Assembly (NCBI RefSeq): GCF_023856365.1
Contig: NW_026042451.1
Coordinates: 1-64,000 of the forward strand
Reading direction: 5' to 3'
DNA from: Brienomyrus brachyistius
Taxonomy: Eukaryota > Chordata > Actinopteri > Osteoglossiformes > Mormyridae
DNA: 64,000 nt
Under the pieces are notes generated by a model, which had not been told where the DNA came from, searched no databases, and was given only the letters and a program-made list of their open reading frames with translations. Below are positions 45,373 through 58,289 of the stretch, in pieces. The stretch's first letter is position 1; each line of letters starts with the position of its first letter. The translations under genes and the position numbers were made by a program.

Positions 45373-47526
45373 GAAACAACTGCTATCACAACTAGAGATT
45401 GATGTAAGGACATAAAACTTATAGGTCCTGCAGGCCCCAACTCTGATCAGCCTGCATCAGTCCATCTCAGAGCTCCAAGAAAAGGATCCACTGGCCCAGG
45501 CAAGATTGGACTCCACGCATCAAACCATCCCTTTTAAGGAAGGCAAAGCCCTGCCGGCTCCTGAGAATAACTGGAGCAATACAGAAAAAGCAAGACCTTT
45601 CACCCCCTGGAGTGGCCGGAGTTCCACAGTCAAACCACAGCAACAACAGCTGTCAGTCCCCAGACACAGACACCTTTTCCACTAGAAATAGGATAACTCA
45701 CCACACATAGATGTTAGGGACAAATACACGCATGTTTGGTCTCGTTTGAATAGGCATGAGACGGCGAGTGTTATACACTCAGATTTAAGGCAGTATAGTT
45801 TTCCCTAAGAGAACTATAGAAACTTCGGCTAAACCCACCAAACTGAGAGAGCCTCTCACATGGCAGAACAAGGGAATTACGACCACCCCCTAAAGTGATC
45901 TGATTGGCTGAGGACTTGAGAACCAAGGCCAACAATGCCCCTAAAATTAACCGTTGACCGAAATTGGTCAGTCTTCAGAGACATGCCATCACCTGGTTTG
46001 GATACTTAAGGAAGGGCCTCAGAAGGATTCGGGGAGTTACTCTGTAATCAGAGCTCCCACAGAGAACTGCGTGAAAGTCCATCTGTAGTCAGATACTTTC
46101 CGCAGAACTTTGTGCACTCTCAGCTGAGGAATGTGATTGTTTAATATTGTATTTGTCCAAATGTATTTACAAGTATGTGGCCACATGTCAATAATTATAT
46201 ATTGTAATATGTTTAATAAATGTTGTCTTGATTACTTCATGACTGTCTGATTTGCTAACTTCTTTATAAACTTTCCAGATTGGACTTCTATCCTGATTAG
46301 GACTAAAGTGATAAATACTATCTTGCAGCCTCTGGGTTAAATCCCCTTTATCCGGGTCCCAAACTCGACTGCCCAAGTTAAGTTAGGTGGATACCAAAAC
46401 CGCACCTCTGGAGTTCGCACACGCTCAGTTACGGGCCGACTTAACCTCTGAGGTCAACACATGCTGATGAAAGGTACCGGTCTGCCCTCTGAGGGGCGTA
46501 CACACTATGTTCCTAGGCACCGGGCATAGTCCCTGAGACGCTCACATGGTAAGACAATGGGCGGCATCGGCGGAGTCCCTGAGACGAGCCCAAAGTAAAA
46601 CCTCGTACAAACTACCGCAACAAAAGGTGCGCCGTCACAGCCGCTGAGGTTGACACATGTTATGATATGGGCTGCCCCCGGCTGAGCCTCTGAGGTGGAT
46701 GTACGTGTGGTTCGGGTAAACATCGGCTTAATCTCCGAGGCACCCACATGCTCAGTAATTGGCAGACACTGGGCCTTTGGGAAATTATATAGGTCGAGGG
46801 ACCCGAATAATCAGAGGCTGACATTGTCTTAAATGGTGCCGATTTCCGTGCATCTAAGACAAACCCTGTGGAACAAGCCCACGGATCGCCCTGTCGGCCC
46901 CATATATATTAGTAGGCTGAATACAAGAGCAGCTGACCTGAGAAATAAGAAATAAGCTAAGCTGGAAACCTGGACCCTCCGACCAAGAATGCGTGAAGTA
47001 CCCTCAGAAGGTCTACTAGAAGATGTACGTAGAAGACTACTACAGATCAGCTGATCTACACCACAGCAACAGTGATCCTTGAGCTGGACCGTCTTTGAAG
47101 ACTCCGTAAATCTCCGTATAATAATATATATCTACGGGAACGAGCAGAGAACAAGAACAAGATTTGTAAATGTAAGATTTGAAGGACCCGGCATGAAAAA
47201 TAGAATAGTTCTCGTCATTAGTGAACATGTGTCTCGTCATTGTGTATCATGGACAGTAAGAGGGGGATCAATAGAGTGTTGTTATTATAACGTCTAAAAA
47301 GTATGATGGTCTGTCGATAAATCAATCAGATAAATAATGAAGTCGTTTTCGCGAACACGCTGGAAAAGCCAGGGGCCGGACCGACTGTAGGGGGCGTGGC
47401 CAGAGACAGCCATCTCAGGCTGTCAAGTCTCCCGTTTTGGCCGGGAAACTACCGTATTTTACTTCTCTTTCCCGCCGTCCTCCCGTATTAGTATTTTCCC
47501 GTAAATCTCCCTTATATTATATAGTT

Positions 47527-47597
47527 GCTGGATAGTGTAGTGGTAAGATCGCCGCCTTTCACATGGGAGACCGGGGTTCGAATCCCGGTTGTGGCCA
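47527..47597 (+). tRNA. tRNA-Glu(UUC)-like element, U13 copy 1 (variant)
   Basis: One substitution: CACATGGGAG for CACACGGGAG, in the 3' half of the anticodon stem. Confidence 0.48.
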
Positions 47598-47671
47598 AAA
47601 ATATATTTTATATATTTTATATATTTATATTATATTTATATTATATTTTTTATATATTGTATTATATAGTT

Positions 47672-47742
47672 GCTGGATAGTGTAGTGGTAAGATCGCCGC
47701 CTTTCACACGGGAGACCGGGGTTCGAATCCCGGTTGTGGCCA
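47672..47742 (+). tRNA. tRNA-Glu(UUC)-like element, U13 copy 2
   Basis: No change; module C follows. Confidence 0.5.
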
Positions 47743-48447
47743 GAAACAACTGCTATCACAACTAGAGATTGATGAGGTACAACACGATTGCTACGACAAG
47801 GGGGAGCCAGGACGACAGGTCAGGGGGGAGATATCATCATCCCCACATTCCGAGATTGGGTACCAAGCCCCATATATATTAGTAGGCTGAATACAAGAGC
47901 AGCTGACCTGAGAAATAAGAAATAAGCTAAGCTGGAAACCTGGACCCTCCGACCAAGAATGCGTGAAGTACCCTCAGAAGGTCTACTAGAAGATGTACGT
48001 AGAAGACTACTACAGATCAGCTGATCTACACCACAGCAACAGTGATCCTTGAGCTGGACCGTCTTTGAAGACTCCGTAAATCTCCGTATAATAATATATA
48101 TCTACGGGAACGAGCAGAGAACAAGAACAAGATTTGTAAATGTAAGATTTGAAGGACCCGGCATGAAAAATAGAATAGTTCTCGTCATTAGTGAACATGT
48201 GTCTCGTCATTGTGTATCATGGACAGTAAGAGGGGGATCAATAGAGTGTTGTTATTATAACGTCTAAAAAGTATGATGGTCTGTCGATAAATCAATCAGA
48301 TAAATAATGAAGTCGTTTTCGCTGGAAAAGCCATCTCAGGCTGTCAAGTCTCCCGTTTTGGCCGGGAAACTACCGTATTTTACTTCTCTTTCGCGCCGTC
48401 CTCCCGTATTAGTATTTTCCCGTAAATCTCCCTTATATTATATAGTT

Positions 48448-48518
48448 GCTGGATAGTGTAGTGGTAAGATCGCCGCCTTTCACACGGGAGACCGGGGTTC
48501 GAATCCCGGTTGTGGCCA
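48448..48518 (+). tRNA. tRNA-Glu(UUC)-like element, U14 copy 1
   Basis: The variant AT spacer removes the first TTTT, so termination would come slightly later. Confidence 0.5.
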
Positions 48519-48592
48519 AAACTATATATTATATATTTTATATATTTATATTATATTTATATTATATTTTTTATATATTGTATTATATAGTT

Positions 48593-48663
48593 GCTGGATA
48601 GTGTAGTGGTAAGATCGCCGCCTTTCACACGGGAGACCGGGGTTCGAATCCCGGTTGTGGCCA
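48593..48663 (+). tRNA. tRNA-Glu(UUC)-like element, U14 copy 2
   Basis: No change; module C follows. Confidence 0.5.
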
Positions 48664-49414
48664 GAAACAACTGCTATCACAACTAGAGATTGATGAGGTA
48701 CAACACGATTGCTACGACAAGGGGGAGCCAGGACGACAGGTCAGGGGGGAGATATCATCATCCCCACATTCCGAGATTGGGTACCAAGCCCCATATATAT
48801 TAGTAGGCTGAATACAAGAGCAGCTGACCTGAGAAATAAGAAATAAGCTAAGCTGGAAACCTGGACCCTCCGACCAAGAATGCGTGAAGTACCCTCAGAA
48901 GGTCTACTAGAAGATGTACGTAGAAGACTACTACAGATCAGCTGATCTACACAGCAACAGTGATCCTTGAGCTGGACCGTCTTTGAAGACTCCGTAAATC
49001 TCCGTATAATAATATATATCTACGGGAACGAGCAGAGAACAAGAACAAGATTTGTAAATGTAAGATTTGAAGGACCCGGCATGAAAAATAGAATAGTTCT
49101 CGTCATTAGTGAACATGTGTCTCGTCATTGTGTATCATGGACAGTAAGAGGGGGATCAATAGAGTGTTGTTATTATAACGTCTAAAAAGTATGATGGTCT
49201 GTCGATAAATCAATCAGATAAATAATGAAGTCGTTTTCGCGAACACGCTGGAAAAGCCAGGGGCCGGACCGACTGTAGGGGGCGTGGCCAGAGACAGCCA
49301 TCTCAGGCTGTCAAGTCTCCCGTTTTGGCCGGGAAACTACCGTATTTTACTTCTCTTTCCCGCCGTCCTCCCGTATTAGTATTTTCCCGTAAATCTCCCT
49401 TATATTATATAGTT

Positions 49415-49485
49415 GCTGGATAGTGTAGTGGTAAGATCGCCGCCTTTCACACGGGAGACCGGGGTTCGAATCCCGGTTGTGGCCA
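49415..49485 (+). tRNA. tRNA-Glu(UUC)-like element, U15 copy 1
   Basis: No change from the U1 sequence. Confidence 0.5.
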
Positions 49486-49559
49486 AAAATATATTTTATA
49501 TATTTTATATATTTATATTATATTTATATTATATTTTTTATATATTGTATTATATAGTT

Positions 49560-49630
49560 GCTGGATAGTGTAGTGGTAAGATCGCCGCCTTTCACACGGG
49601 AGACCGGGGTTCGAATCCCGGTTGTGGCCA
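49560..49630 (+). tRNA. tRNA-Glu(UUC)-like element, U15 copy 2
   Basis: No change; module C follows. Confidence 0.5.
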
Positions 49631-50332
49631 GAAACAACTGCTATCACAACTAGAGATTGATGAGGTACAACACGATTGCTACGACAAGGGGGAGCCAGGA
49701 CGACAGGTCAGGGGGGAGATATCATCATCCCCACATTCCGAGATTGGGTACCAAGCCCCATATATATTAGTAGGCTGAATACAAGAGCAGCTGACCTGAG
49801 AAATAAGAAATAAGCTAAGCTGGAAACCTGGACCCTCCGACCAAGAATGCGTGAAGTACCCTCAGAAGGTCTACTAGAAGATGTACGTAGAAGACTACTA
49901 CAGATCAGCTGATCTACACAGCAACAGTGATCCTTGAGCTGGACCGTCTTTGAAGACTCCGTAAATCTCCGTATAATAATATATATCTACGGGAACGAGC
50001 AGAGAACAAGAACAAGATTTGTAAATGTAAGATTTGAAGGACCCGGCATGAAAAATAGAATAGTTCTCGTCATTAGTGAACATGTGTCTCGTCATTGTGT
50101 ATCATGGACAGTAAGAGGGGGATCAATAGAGTGTTGTTATTATAACGTCTAAAAAGTATGATGGTCTGTCGATAAATCAATCAGATAAATAATGAAGTCG
50201 TTTTCGCTGGAAAAGCCATCTCAGGCTGTCAAGTCTCCCGTTTTGGCCGGGAAACTACCGTATTTTACTTCTCTTTCGCGCCGTCCTCCCGTATTAGTAT
50301 TTTCCCGTAAATCTCCCTTATATTATATAGTT

Positions 50333-50403
50333 GCTGGATAGTGTAGTGGTAAGATCGCCGCCTTTCACACGGGAGACCGGGGTTCGAATCCCGGTTGTGG
50401 CCA
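50333..50403 (+). tRNA. tRNA-Glu(UUC)-like element, U16 copy 1
   Basis: Followed by the same variant AT spacer as U14. Confidence 0.5.
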
Positions 50404-50477
50404 AAACTATATATTATATATTTTATATATTTATATTATATTTATATTATATTTTTTATATATTGTATTATATAGTT

Positions 50478-50548
50478 GCTGGATAGTGTAGTGGTAAGAT
50501 CGCCGCCTTTCACACGGGAGACCGGGGTTCGAATCCCGGTTGTGGCCA
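50478..50548 (+). tRNA. tRNA-Glu(UUC)-like element, U16 copy 2
   Basis: No change; module C follows. Confidence 0.5.
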
Positions 50549-51236
50549 GAAACAACTGCTATCACAACTAGAGATTGATGAGGTACAACACGATTGCTAC
50601 GACAAGGGGGAGCCAGGACGACAGGTCAGGGGGGAGATATCATCATCCCCACATTCCGAGATTGGGTACCAAGCCCCATATATATTAGTAGGCTGAATAC
50701 AAGAGCAGCTGACCTGAGAAATAAGAAATAAGCTAAGCTGGAAACCTGGACCCTCCGACCAAGAATGCGTGAAGTACCCTCAGAAGGTCTACTAGAAGAT
50801 GTACGTAGAAGACTACTACAGATCAGCTGATCTACACCACAGCAACAGTGATCCTTGAGCTGGACCGTCTTTGAAGACTCCGTAAATCTCCGTATAATAA
50901 TATATATCTACGGGAACGAGCAGAGAACAAGAACAAGATTTGTAAATGTAAGATTTGAAGGACCCGGCATGAAAAATAGAATAGTTCTCGTCATTAGTGA
51001 ACATGTGTCTCGTCATTGTGTATCATGGACAGTAAGAGGGGGATTATAACGTCTAAAAAGTATGATGGTCTGTCGATAAATCAATCAGATAAATAATGAA
51101 GTCGTTTTCGCTGGAAAAGCCATCTCAGGCTGTCAAGTCTCCCGTTTTGGCCGGGAAACTACCGTATTTTACTTCTCTTTCGCGCCGTCCTCCCGTATTA
51201 GTATTTTCCCGTAAATCTCCCTTATATTATATAGTT

Positions 51237-51307
51237 GCTGGATAGTGTAGTGGTAAGATCGCCGCCTTTCACACGGGAGACCGGGGTTCGAATCCCGGTT
51301 GTGGCCA
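51237..51307 (+). tRNA. tRNA-Glu(UUC)-like element, U17, single copy
   Basis: Module E lies upstream (as for a copy 1) and CCAGAAACAACT downstream (as for a copy 2). This is what recombination between the two copies of a pair would leave. Confidence 0.5.
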
Positions 51308-53545
51308 GAAACAACTGCTATCACAACTAGAGATTGATGTAAGGACATAAAACTTATAGGTCCTGCAGGCCCCAACTCTGATCAGCCTGCATCAGTCCAT
51401 CTCAGAGCTCCAAGAAAAGGATCCACTGGCCCAGGCAAGATTGGACTCCACGCATCAAACCATCCCTTTTAAGGAAGGCAAAGCCCTGCCGGCTCCTGAG
51501 AATAACTGGAGCAATACAGAAAAAGCAAGACCTTTCACCCCCTGGAGTGGCCGGAGTTCCACAGTCAAACCACAGCAACAACAGCTGTCAGTCCCCAGAC
51601 ACAGACACCTTTTCCACTAGAAATAGGATAACTCACCACACATAGATGTTAGGGACAAATACACGCATGTTTGGTCTCGTTTGAATAGGCATGAGACGGC
51701 GAGTGTTATACACTCAGATTTAAGGCAGTATAGTTTTCCCTAAGAGAACTATAGAAACTTCGGCTAAACCCACCAAACTGAGAGAGCCTCTCACATGGCA
51801 GAACAAGGGAATTACGACCACCCCCTAAAGTGATCTGATTGGCTGAGGACTTGAGAACCAAGGCCAACAATGCCCCTAAAATTAACCGTTGACCGAAATT
51901 GGTCAGTCTTCAGAGACATGCCATCACCTGGTTTGGATACTTAAGGAAGGGCCTCAGAAGGATTCGGGGAGTTACTCTGTAATCAGAGCTCCCACAGAGA
52001 ACTGCGTGAAAGTCCATCTGTAGTCAGATACTTTCCGCAGAACTTTGTGCACTCTCAGCTGAGGAATGTGATTGTTTAATATTGTATTTGTCCAAATGTA
52101 TTTACAAGTATGTGGCCACATGTCAATAATTATATATTGTAATATGTTTAATAAATGTTGTCTTGATTACTTCATGACTGTCTGATTTGCTAACTTCTTT
52201 ATAAACTTTCCAGATTGGACTTCTATCCTGATTAGGACTAAAGTGATAAATACTATCTTGCAGCCTCTGGGTTAAATCCCCTTTATCCGGGTCCCAAACT
52301 CGACTGCCCAAGTTAAACAACTGCTATCACAACTAGAGGTGGATGTACGTGTGGTTCGGGTAAACATCGGCTTAATCTCCGAGGCACCCACATGCTCAGT
52401 AATTGGCAGACACTGGGCCTTTGGGAAATTATATAGGTCGAGGGACCCGAATAATCAGAGGCTGACATTGTCTTAAATGGTGCCGATTTCCGTGCATCTA
52501 AGACAAACCCTGTGGAACAAGCCCACGGATCGCCCTGTCGGCCGAGGCGAATCTGGCGGACTCCTTCGTCAGGGGTAAACTAGAGTTGGTAATCTAAAGG
52601 AGAGTCCCGAAGTAATCCGAACAACATAAACGTCATGACTACAATATACTGAAATAAGGTCATTAATAAAATGGAGTCAGATGTGTGTCTAAAAGAATAT
52701 CTTGTATATTAAAAAGGGTAAGTAATTCCCAGGAGCGCTTGGAAGGACCAACACGCATTCACAGCCTTCGGCTGCGCCATTGGATTCCGCCATTGGGCCA
52801 GTGGGCGGCTCCCTACATTGATGAGGTACAACACGATTGCTACGACAAGGGGGAGCCAGGACGACAGGTCAGGGGGGAGATATCATCATCCCCACATTCC
52901 GAGATTGGGTACCAAGCCCCATATATATTAGTAGGCTGAATACAAGAGCAGCTGACCTGAGAAATAAGAAATAAGCTAAGCTGGAAACCTGGACCCTCCG
53001 ACCAAGAATGCGTGAAGTACCCTCAGAAGGTCTACTAGAAGATGTACGTAGAAGACTACTACAGATCAGCTGATCTACACCACAGCAACAGTGATCCTTG
53101 AGCTGGACCGTCTTTGAAGACTCCGTAAATCTCCGTATAATAATATATATCTACGGGAACGAGCAGAGAACAAGAACAAGATTTGTAAATGTAAGATTTG
53201 AAGGACCCGGCATGAAAAATAGAATAGTTCTCGTCATTAGTGAACATGTGTCTCGTCATTGTGTATCATGGACAGTAAGAGGGGGATCAATAGAGTGTTG
53301 TTATTATAACGTCTAAAAAGTATGATGGTCTGTCGATAAATCAATCAGATAAATAATGAAGTCGTTTTCGCGAACACGCTGGAAAAGCCAGGGGCCGGAC
53401 CGACTGTAGGGGGCGTGGCCAGAGACAGCCATCTCAGGCTGTCAAGTCTCCCGTTTTGGCCGGGAAACTACCGTATTTTACTTCTCTTTCCCGCCGTCCT
53501 CCCGTATTAGTATTTTCCCGTAAATCTCCCTTATATTATATAGTT
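51237..53545 (+). repeat. Satellite unit U17 (2309 bp): single tRNA-like, B, truncated D, C, long E
   Basis: The B-D joint holds a stray piece of the linker (AACAACTGCTATCACAACTA) before D resumes at GTGGATGTACG. Confidence 0.92.
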
Positions 53546-53616
53546 GCTGGATAGTGTAGTGGTAAGATCGCCGCCTTTCACACGGGAGACCGGGGTTCGA
53601 ATCCCGGTTGTGGCCA
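53546..53616 (+). tRNA. tRNA-Glu(UUC)-like element, U18 copy 1
   Basis: No change from the U1 sequence. Confidence 0.5.
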
Positions 53617-53690
53617 AAAATATATTTTATATATTTTATATATTTATATTATATTTATATTATATTTTTTATATATTGTATTATATAGTT

Positions 53691-53761
53691 GCTGGATAGT
53701 GTAGTGGTAAGATCGCCGCCTTTCACACGGGAGACCGGGGTTCGAATCCCGGTTGTGGCCA
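53691..53761 (+). tRNA. tRNA-Glu(UUC)-like element, U18 copy 2
   Basis: No change; followed by only 43 bp before copy 3. Confidence 0.5.
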
Positions 53762-53804
53762 GAAACAACTGCTATCACAACTAGAGATTGATGAGGTACA
53801 ACAC

Positions 53805-53871
53805 GATAGTGTAGTGGTAAGATCGCCGCCTTTCACACGGGAGACCGGGGTTCGAATCCCGGTTGTGGCCA
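53805..53871 (+). tRNA. tRNA-Glu(UUC)-like element, U18 copy 3, 5'-truncated
   Basis: Lacks the first four bases (GCTG), so the acceptor strand is broken, but the A and B boxes are intact. Confidence 0.4.
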
Positions 53872-54569
53872 GAAACAACTGCTATCACAACTAGAGATTG
53901 ATGAGGTACAACACGATTGCTACGACAAGGGGGAGCCAGGACGACAGGTCAGGGGGGAGATATCATCATCCCCACATTCCGAGATTGGGTACCAAGCCCC
54001 ATATATATTAGTAGGCTGAATACAAGAGCAGCTGACCTGAGAAATAAGAAATAAGCTAAGCTGGAAACCTGGACCCTCCGACCAAGAATGCGTGAAGTAC
54101 CCTCAGAAGGTCTACTAGAAGATGTACGTAGAAGACTACTACAGATCAGCTGATCTACACAGCAACAGTGATCCTTGAGCTGGACCGTCTTTGAAGACTC
54201 CGTAAATCTCCGTATAATAATATATATCTACGGATCTACGGAACAAGAACAAGATTTGTAAATGTAAGATTTGAAGGACCCGGCATGAAAAATAGAATAG
54301 TTCTCGTCATTAGTGAACATGTGTCTCGTCATTGTGTATCATGGACAGTAAGAGGGGGATCAATAGAGTGTTGTTATTATAACGTCTAAAAAGTATGATG
54401 GTCTGTCGATAAATCAATCAGATAAATAATGAAGTCGTTTTCGCTGGAAAAGCCATCTCAGGCTGTCAAGTCTCCCGTTTTGGCCGGGAAACTACCGTAT
54501 TTTACTTCTCTTTCGCGCCGTCCTCCCGTATTAGTATTTTCCCGTAAATCTCCCTTATATTATATAGTT

Positions 54570-54640
54570 GCTGGATAGTGTAGTGGTAAGATCGCCGCCT
54601 TTCACACGGGAGACCGGGGTTCGAATCCCGGTTGTGGCCA
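54570..54640 (+). tRNA. tRNA-Glu(UUC)-like element, U19, single copy
   Basis: E upstream, CCAGAAACAACT downstream; module C follows. Confidence 0.5.
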
Positions 54641-57103
54641 GAAACAACTGCTATCACAACTAGAGATTGATGAGGTACAACACGATTGCTACGACAAGGG
54701 GGAGCCAGGACGACAGGTCAGGGGGGAGATATCATCATCCCCACATTCCGAGATTGGGTACCAAGCCCCATATATATTAATAGGCTGAATACAAGAGCAG
54801 CTGACCTGAGAAATAAGAAATAAGCTAAGCTGGAAACCTGGACCCTCCGACCAAGAATGCGTGAAGTACCCTCAGAAGGTCTACTAGAAGATGTACGTAG
54901 AAGACTACTACAGATCAGCTGATCTACACCACAGCAACAGTGATCCTTGAGCTGGACCGTCTTTGAAGACTCCGTAACTCTCAGATTTAAGGCAGTATAG
55001 TTTTCCCTAAGAGAACTATAGAAACTTCGGCTAAACCCACCAAACTGAGAGAGCCTCTCACATGGCAGAACAAGGGAATTACGACCACCCCCTAAAGTGA
55101 TCTGATTGGCTGAGGACTTGAGAACCAAGGCCAACAATGCCCCTAAAATTAACCGTTGACCGAAATTGGTCAGTCTTCAGAGACATGCCATCACCTGGTT
55201 TGGATACTTAAGGAAGGGCCTCAGAAGGATTCGGGGAGTTACTCTGTAATCAGAGCTCCCACAGAGAACTGCGTGAAAGTCCATCTGTAGTCAGATACTT
55301 TCCGCAGAACTTTGTGCACTCTCAGCTGAGGAATGTGATTGTTTAATATTGTATTTGTCCAAATGTATTTACAAGTATGTGGCCACATGTCAATAATTAT
55401 ATATTGTAATATGTTTAATAAATGTTGTCTTGATTACTTCATGACTGTCTGATTTGCTAACTTCTTTATAAACTTTCCAGATTGGACTTCTATCCTGATT
55501 AGGACTAAAGTGATAAATACTATCTTGCAGCCTCTGGGTTAAATCCCCTTTATCCGGGTCCCAAACTCGACTGCCCAAGTTAAGTTAGGTGGATACCAAA
55601 ACCGCACCTCTGGAGTTCGCACACGCTCAGTTACGGGCCGACTTAACCTCTGAGGTCAACACATGCTGATGAAAGGTACCGGTCTGCCCTCTGAGGGGCG
55701 TACACACTATGTTCCTAGGCACCGGGCATAGTCCCTGAGACGCTCACATGGTAAGACAATGGGCGGCATCGGCGGAGTCCCTGAGACGAGCCCAAAGTAA
55801 AACCTCGTACAAACTACCGCAACAAAAGGTGCGCCATCACAGCCGCTGAGGTTGACACATGTTATGATATGGGCTGCCCCCGGCTGAGCCTCTGAGGTGG
55901 ATGTACGTGTGGTTCGGGTAAACATCGGCTTAATCTCCGAGGCACCCACATGCTCAGTAATTGGCAGACACTGGGCCTTTGGGAAATTATATAGGTCGAG
56001 GGACCCGAATAATCAGAGGCTGACATTGTCTTAAATGGTGCCGATTTCCGTGCATCTAAGACAAACCCTGTGGAACAAGCCCACGGATCGCCCTGTCGGC
56101 CGAGGCGAATCTGGCGGACTCCTTCGTCAGGGGTAAACTAGAGTTGGTAATCTAAAGGAGAGTCCCGAAGTAATCCGAACAACATAAACGTCATGACTAC
56201 AATATACTGAAATAAGGTCATTAATAAAATGGAGTCAGATGTGTGTCTAAAAGAATATCTTGTATATTAAAAAGGGTAAGTAATTCCCAGGAGCGCTTGG
56301 AAGGACCAACACGCATTCACAGCCTTCGGCTGCGCCATTGGATTCCGCCATTGGGCCAGTGGGCGGCTCCCTACATTGATGAGGTACAACACGATTGCTA
56401 CGACAAGGGGGAGCCAGGACGACAGGTCAGGGGGGAGATATCATCATCCCCACATTCCGAGATTGGGTACCAAGCCCCATATATATTAGTAGGCTGAATA
56501 CAAGAGCAGCTGACCTGAGAAATAAGAAATAAGCTAAGCTGGAAACCTGGACCCTCCGACCAAGAATGCGTGAAGTACCCTCAGAAGGTCTACTAGAAGA
56601 TGTACGTAGAAGACTACTACAGATCAGCTGATCTACACCACAGCAACAGTGATCCTTGAGCTGGACCGTCTTTGAAGACTCCGTAAATCTCCGTATAATA
56701 ATATATATCTACGGGAACGAGCAGAGAACAAGAACAAGATTTGTAAATGTAAGATTTGAAGGACCCGGCATGAAAAATAGAATAGTTCTCGTCATTAGTG
56801 AACATGTGTCTCGTCATTGTGTATCATGGACAGTAAGAGGGGGATCAATAGAGTGTTGTTATTATAACGTCTAAAAAGTATGATGGTCTGTCGATAAATC
56901 AATCAGATAAATAATGAAGTCGTTTTCGCGAACACGCTGGAAAAGCCAGGGGCCGGACCGACTGTAGGGGGCGTGGCCAGAGACAGCCATCTCAGGCTGT
57001 CAAGTCTCCCGTTTTGGCCGGGAAACTACCGTATTTTACTTCTCTTTCCCGCCGTCCTCCCGTATTAGTATTTTCCCGTAAATCTCCCTTATATTATATA
57101 GTT
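54570..57103 (+). repeat. Satellite unit U19 (2534 bp): single tRNA-like, C fused to B, D, C, long E
   Basis: Module C stops at GACTCCGTAA and B starts in its middle at CTCTCAGATTTAAGG. U22 has the same joint and exactly the same length. Two single-base differences from other units are AGGCTG preceded by ATTAATAGG and GCGCCATCAC in D. Confidence 0.92.
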
Positions 57104-57174
57104 GCTGGATAGTGTAGTGGTAAGATCGCCGCCTTTCACACGGGAGACCGGGGTTCGAATCCCGGTTGTGGCCA
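57104..57174 (+). tRNA. tRNA-Glu(UUC)-like element, U20 copy 1
   Basis: No change from the U1 sequence. Confidence 0.5.
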
Positions 57175-57248
57175 AAAATATATTTTATATATTTTATATA
57201 TTTATATTATATTTATATTATATTTTTTATATATTGTATTATATAGTT

Positions 57249-57319
57249 GCTGGATAGTGTAGTGGTAAGATCGCCGCCTTTCACACGGGAGACCGGGGTT
57301 CGAATCCCGGTTGTGGCCA
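57249..57319 (+). tRNA. tRNA-Glu(UUC)-like element, U20 copy 2
   Basis: No change; module C follows. Confidence 0.5.
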
Positions 57320-58073
57320 GAAACAACTGCTATCACAACTAGAGATTGATGAGGTACAACACGATTGCTACGACAAGGGGGAGCCAGGACGACAGGTCAG
57401 GGGGGAGATATCATCATCCCCACATTCCGAGATTGGGTACCAAGCCCCATATATATTAGTAGGCTGAATACAAGAGCAGCTGACCTGAGAAATAAGAAAT
57501 AAGCTAAGCTGGAAACCTGGACCCTCCGACCAAGAATGCGTGAAGTACCCTCAGAAGGTCTACTAGAAGATGTACGTAGAAGACTACTACAGATCAGCTG
57601 ATCTACACCACAGCAACAGTGATCCTTGAGCTGGACCGTCTTTGAAGACTCCGTAAATCTCCGTATAATAATATATATCTACGGGAACGAGCAGAGAACA
57701 AGAACAAGATTTGTAAATGTAAGATTTGAAGGACCCGGCATGAAAAATAGAATAGTTCTCGTCATTAGTGAACATGTGTCTCGTCATTGTGTATCATGGA
57801 CAGTAAGAGGGGGATCAATAGAGTGTTGTTATTATAACGTCTAAAAAGTATGATGGTCTGTCGATAAATCAATCAGATAAATAATGAAGTCGTTTTCGCG
57901 AACACGCTGGAAAAGCCAGGGGCCGGACCGACTGTAGGGGGCGTGGCCAGAGACAGCCATCTCAGGCTGTCAAGTCTCCCGTTTTGGCCGGGAAACTACC
58001 GTATTTTACTTCTCTTTCCCGCCGTCCTCCCGTATTAGTATTTTCCCGTAAATCTCCCTTATATTATATAGTT

Positions 58074-58144
58074 GCTGGATAGTGTAGTGGTAAGATCGCC
58101 GCCTTTCACACGGGAGACCGGGGTTCGAATCCCGGTTGTGGCCA
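58074..58144 (+). tRNA. tRNA-Glu(UUC)-like element, U21 copy 1
   Basis: No change from the U1 sequence. Confidence 0.5.
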
Positions 58145-58218
58145 AAAATATATTTTATATATTTTATATATTTATATTATATTTATATTATATTTTTTAT
58201 ATATTGTATTATATAGTT

Positions 58219-58289
58219 GCTGGATAGTGTAGTGGTAAGATCGCCGCCTTTCACACGGGAGACCGGGGTTCGAATCCCGGTTGTGGCCA
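58219..58289 (+). tRNA. tRNA-Glu(UUC)-like element, U21 copy 2
   Basis: No change; module C follows. Confidence 0.5.

Larger units (their letters stand above)
45157..47526 (+). repeat. Satellite unit U12 (2370 bp): pair, B, truncated D, truncated C, long E
   Basis: About 375 bp are missing; D (CCTGTCGGCC) is fused to C (CCATATATATTAG) with 2-3 bases of shared sequence. Confidence 0.92.
47527..48447 (+). repeat. Satellite unit U13 (921 bp): pair, C, short E
   Basis: First of four consecutive short units (U13-U16) that alternate in their variants. Confidence 0.92.
48448..49414 (+). repeat. Satellite unit U14 (967 bp): pair, C, long E
   Basis: AT spacer variant AAAACTATATATTATAT (shared with U16); CTACACAGCAAC lacks 3 bp in C (shared with U15). 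Confidence 0.92.
49415..50332 (+). repeat. Satellite unit U15 (918 bp): pair, C, short E
   Basis: Carries the 3-bp deletion in C shared with U14. Confidence 0.92.
50333..51236 (+). repeat. Satellite unit U16 (904 bp): pair, C, short E
   Basis: C has a deletion near its end (AGAGGGGGATTATAACGTC), the same as in U21; both units precede a single tRNA-like copy. Confidence 0.92.
53546..54569 (+). repeat. Satellite unit U18 (1024 bp): three tRNA-like copies, C, short E
   Basis: After the pair, the start of C (GGTACAACAC) breaks at a GAT word into a third tRNA-like copy, then linker and C restart. C carries a local change TCTACGGATCTACGGAACAAG. Confidence 0.92.
57104..58073 (+). repeat. Satellite unit U20 (970 bp): pair, C, long E
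   Basis: Regular short unit. Confidence 0.92.
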
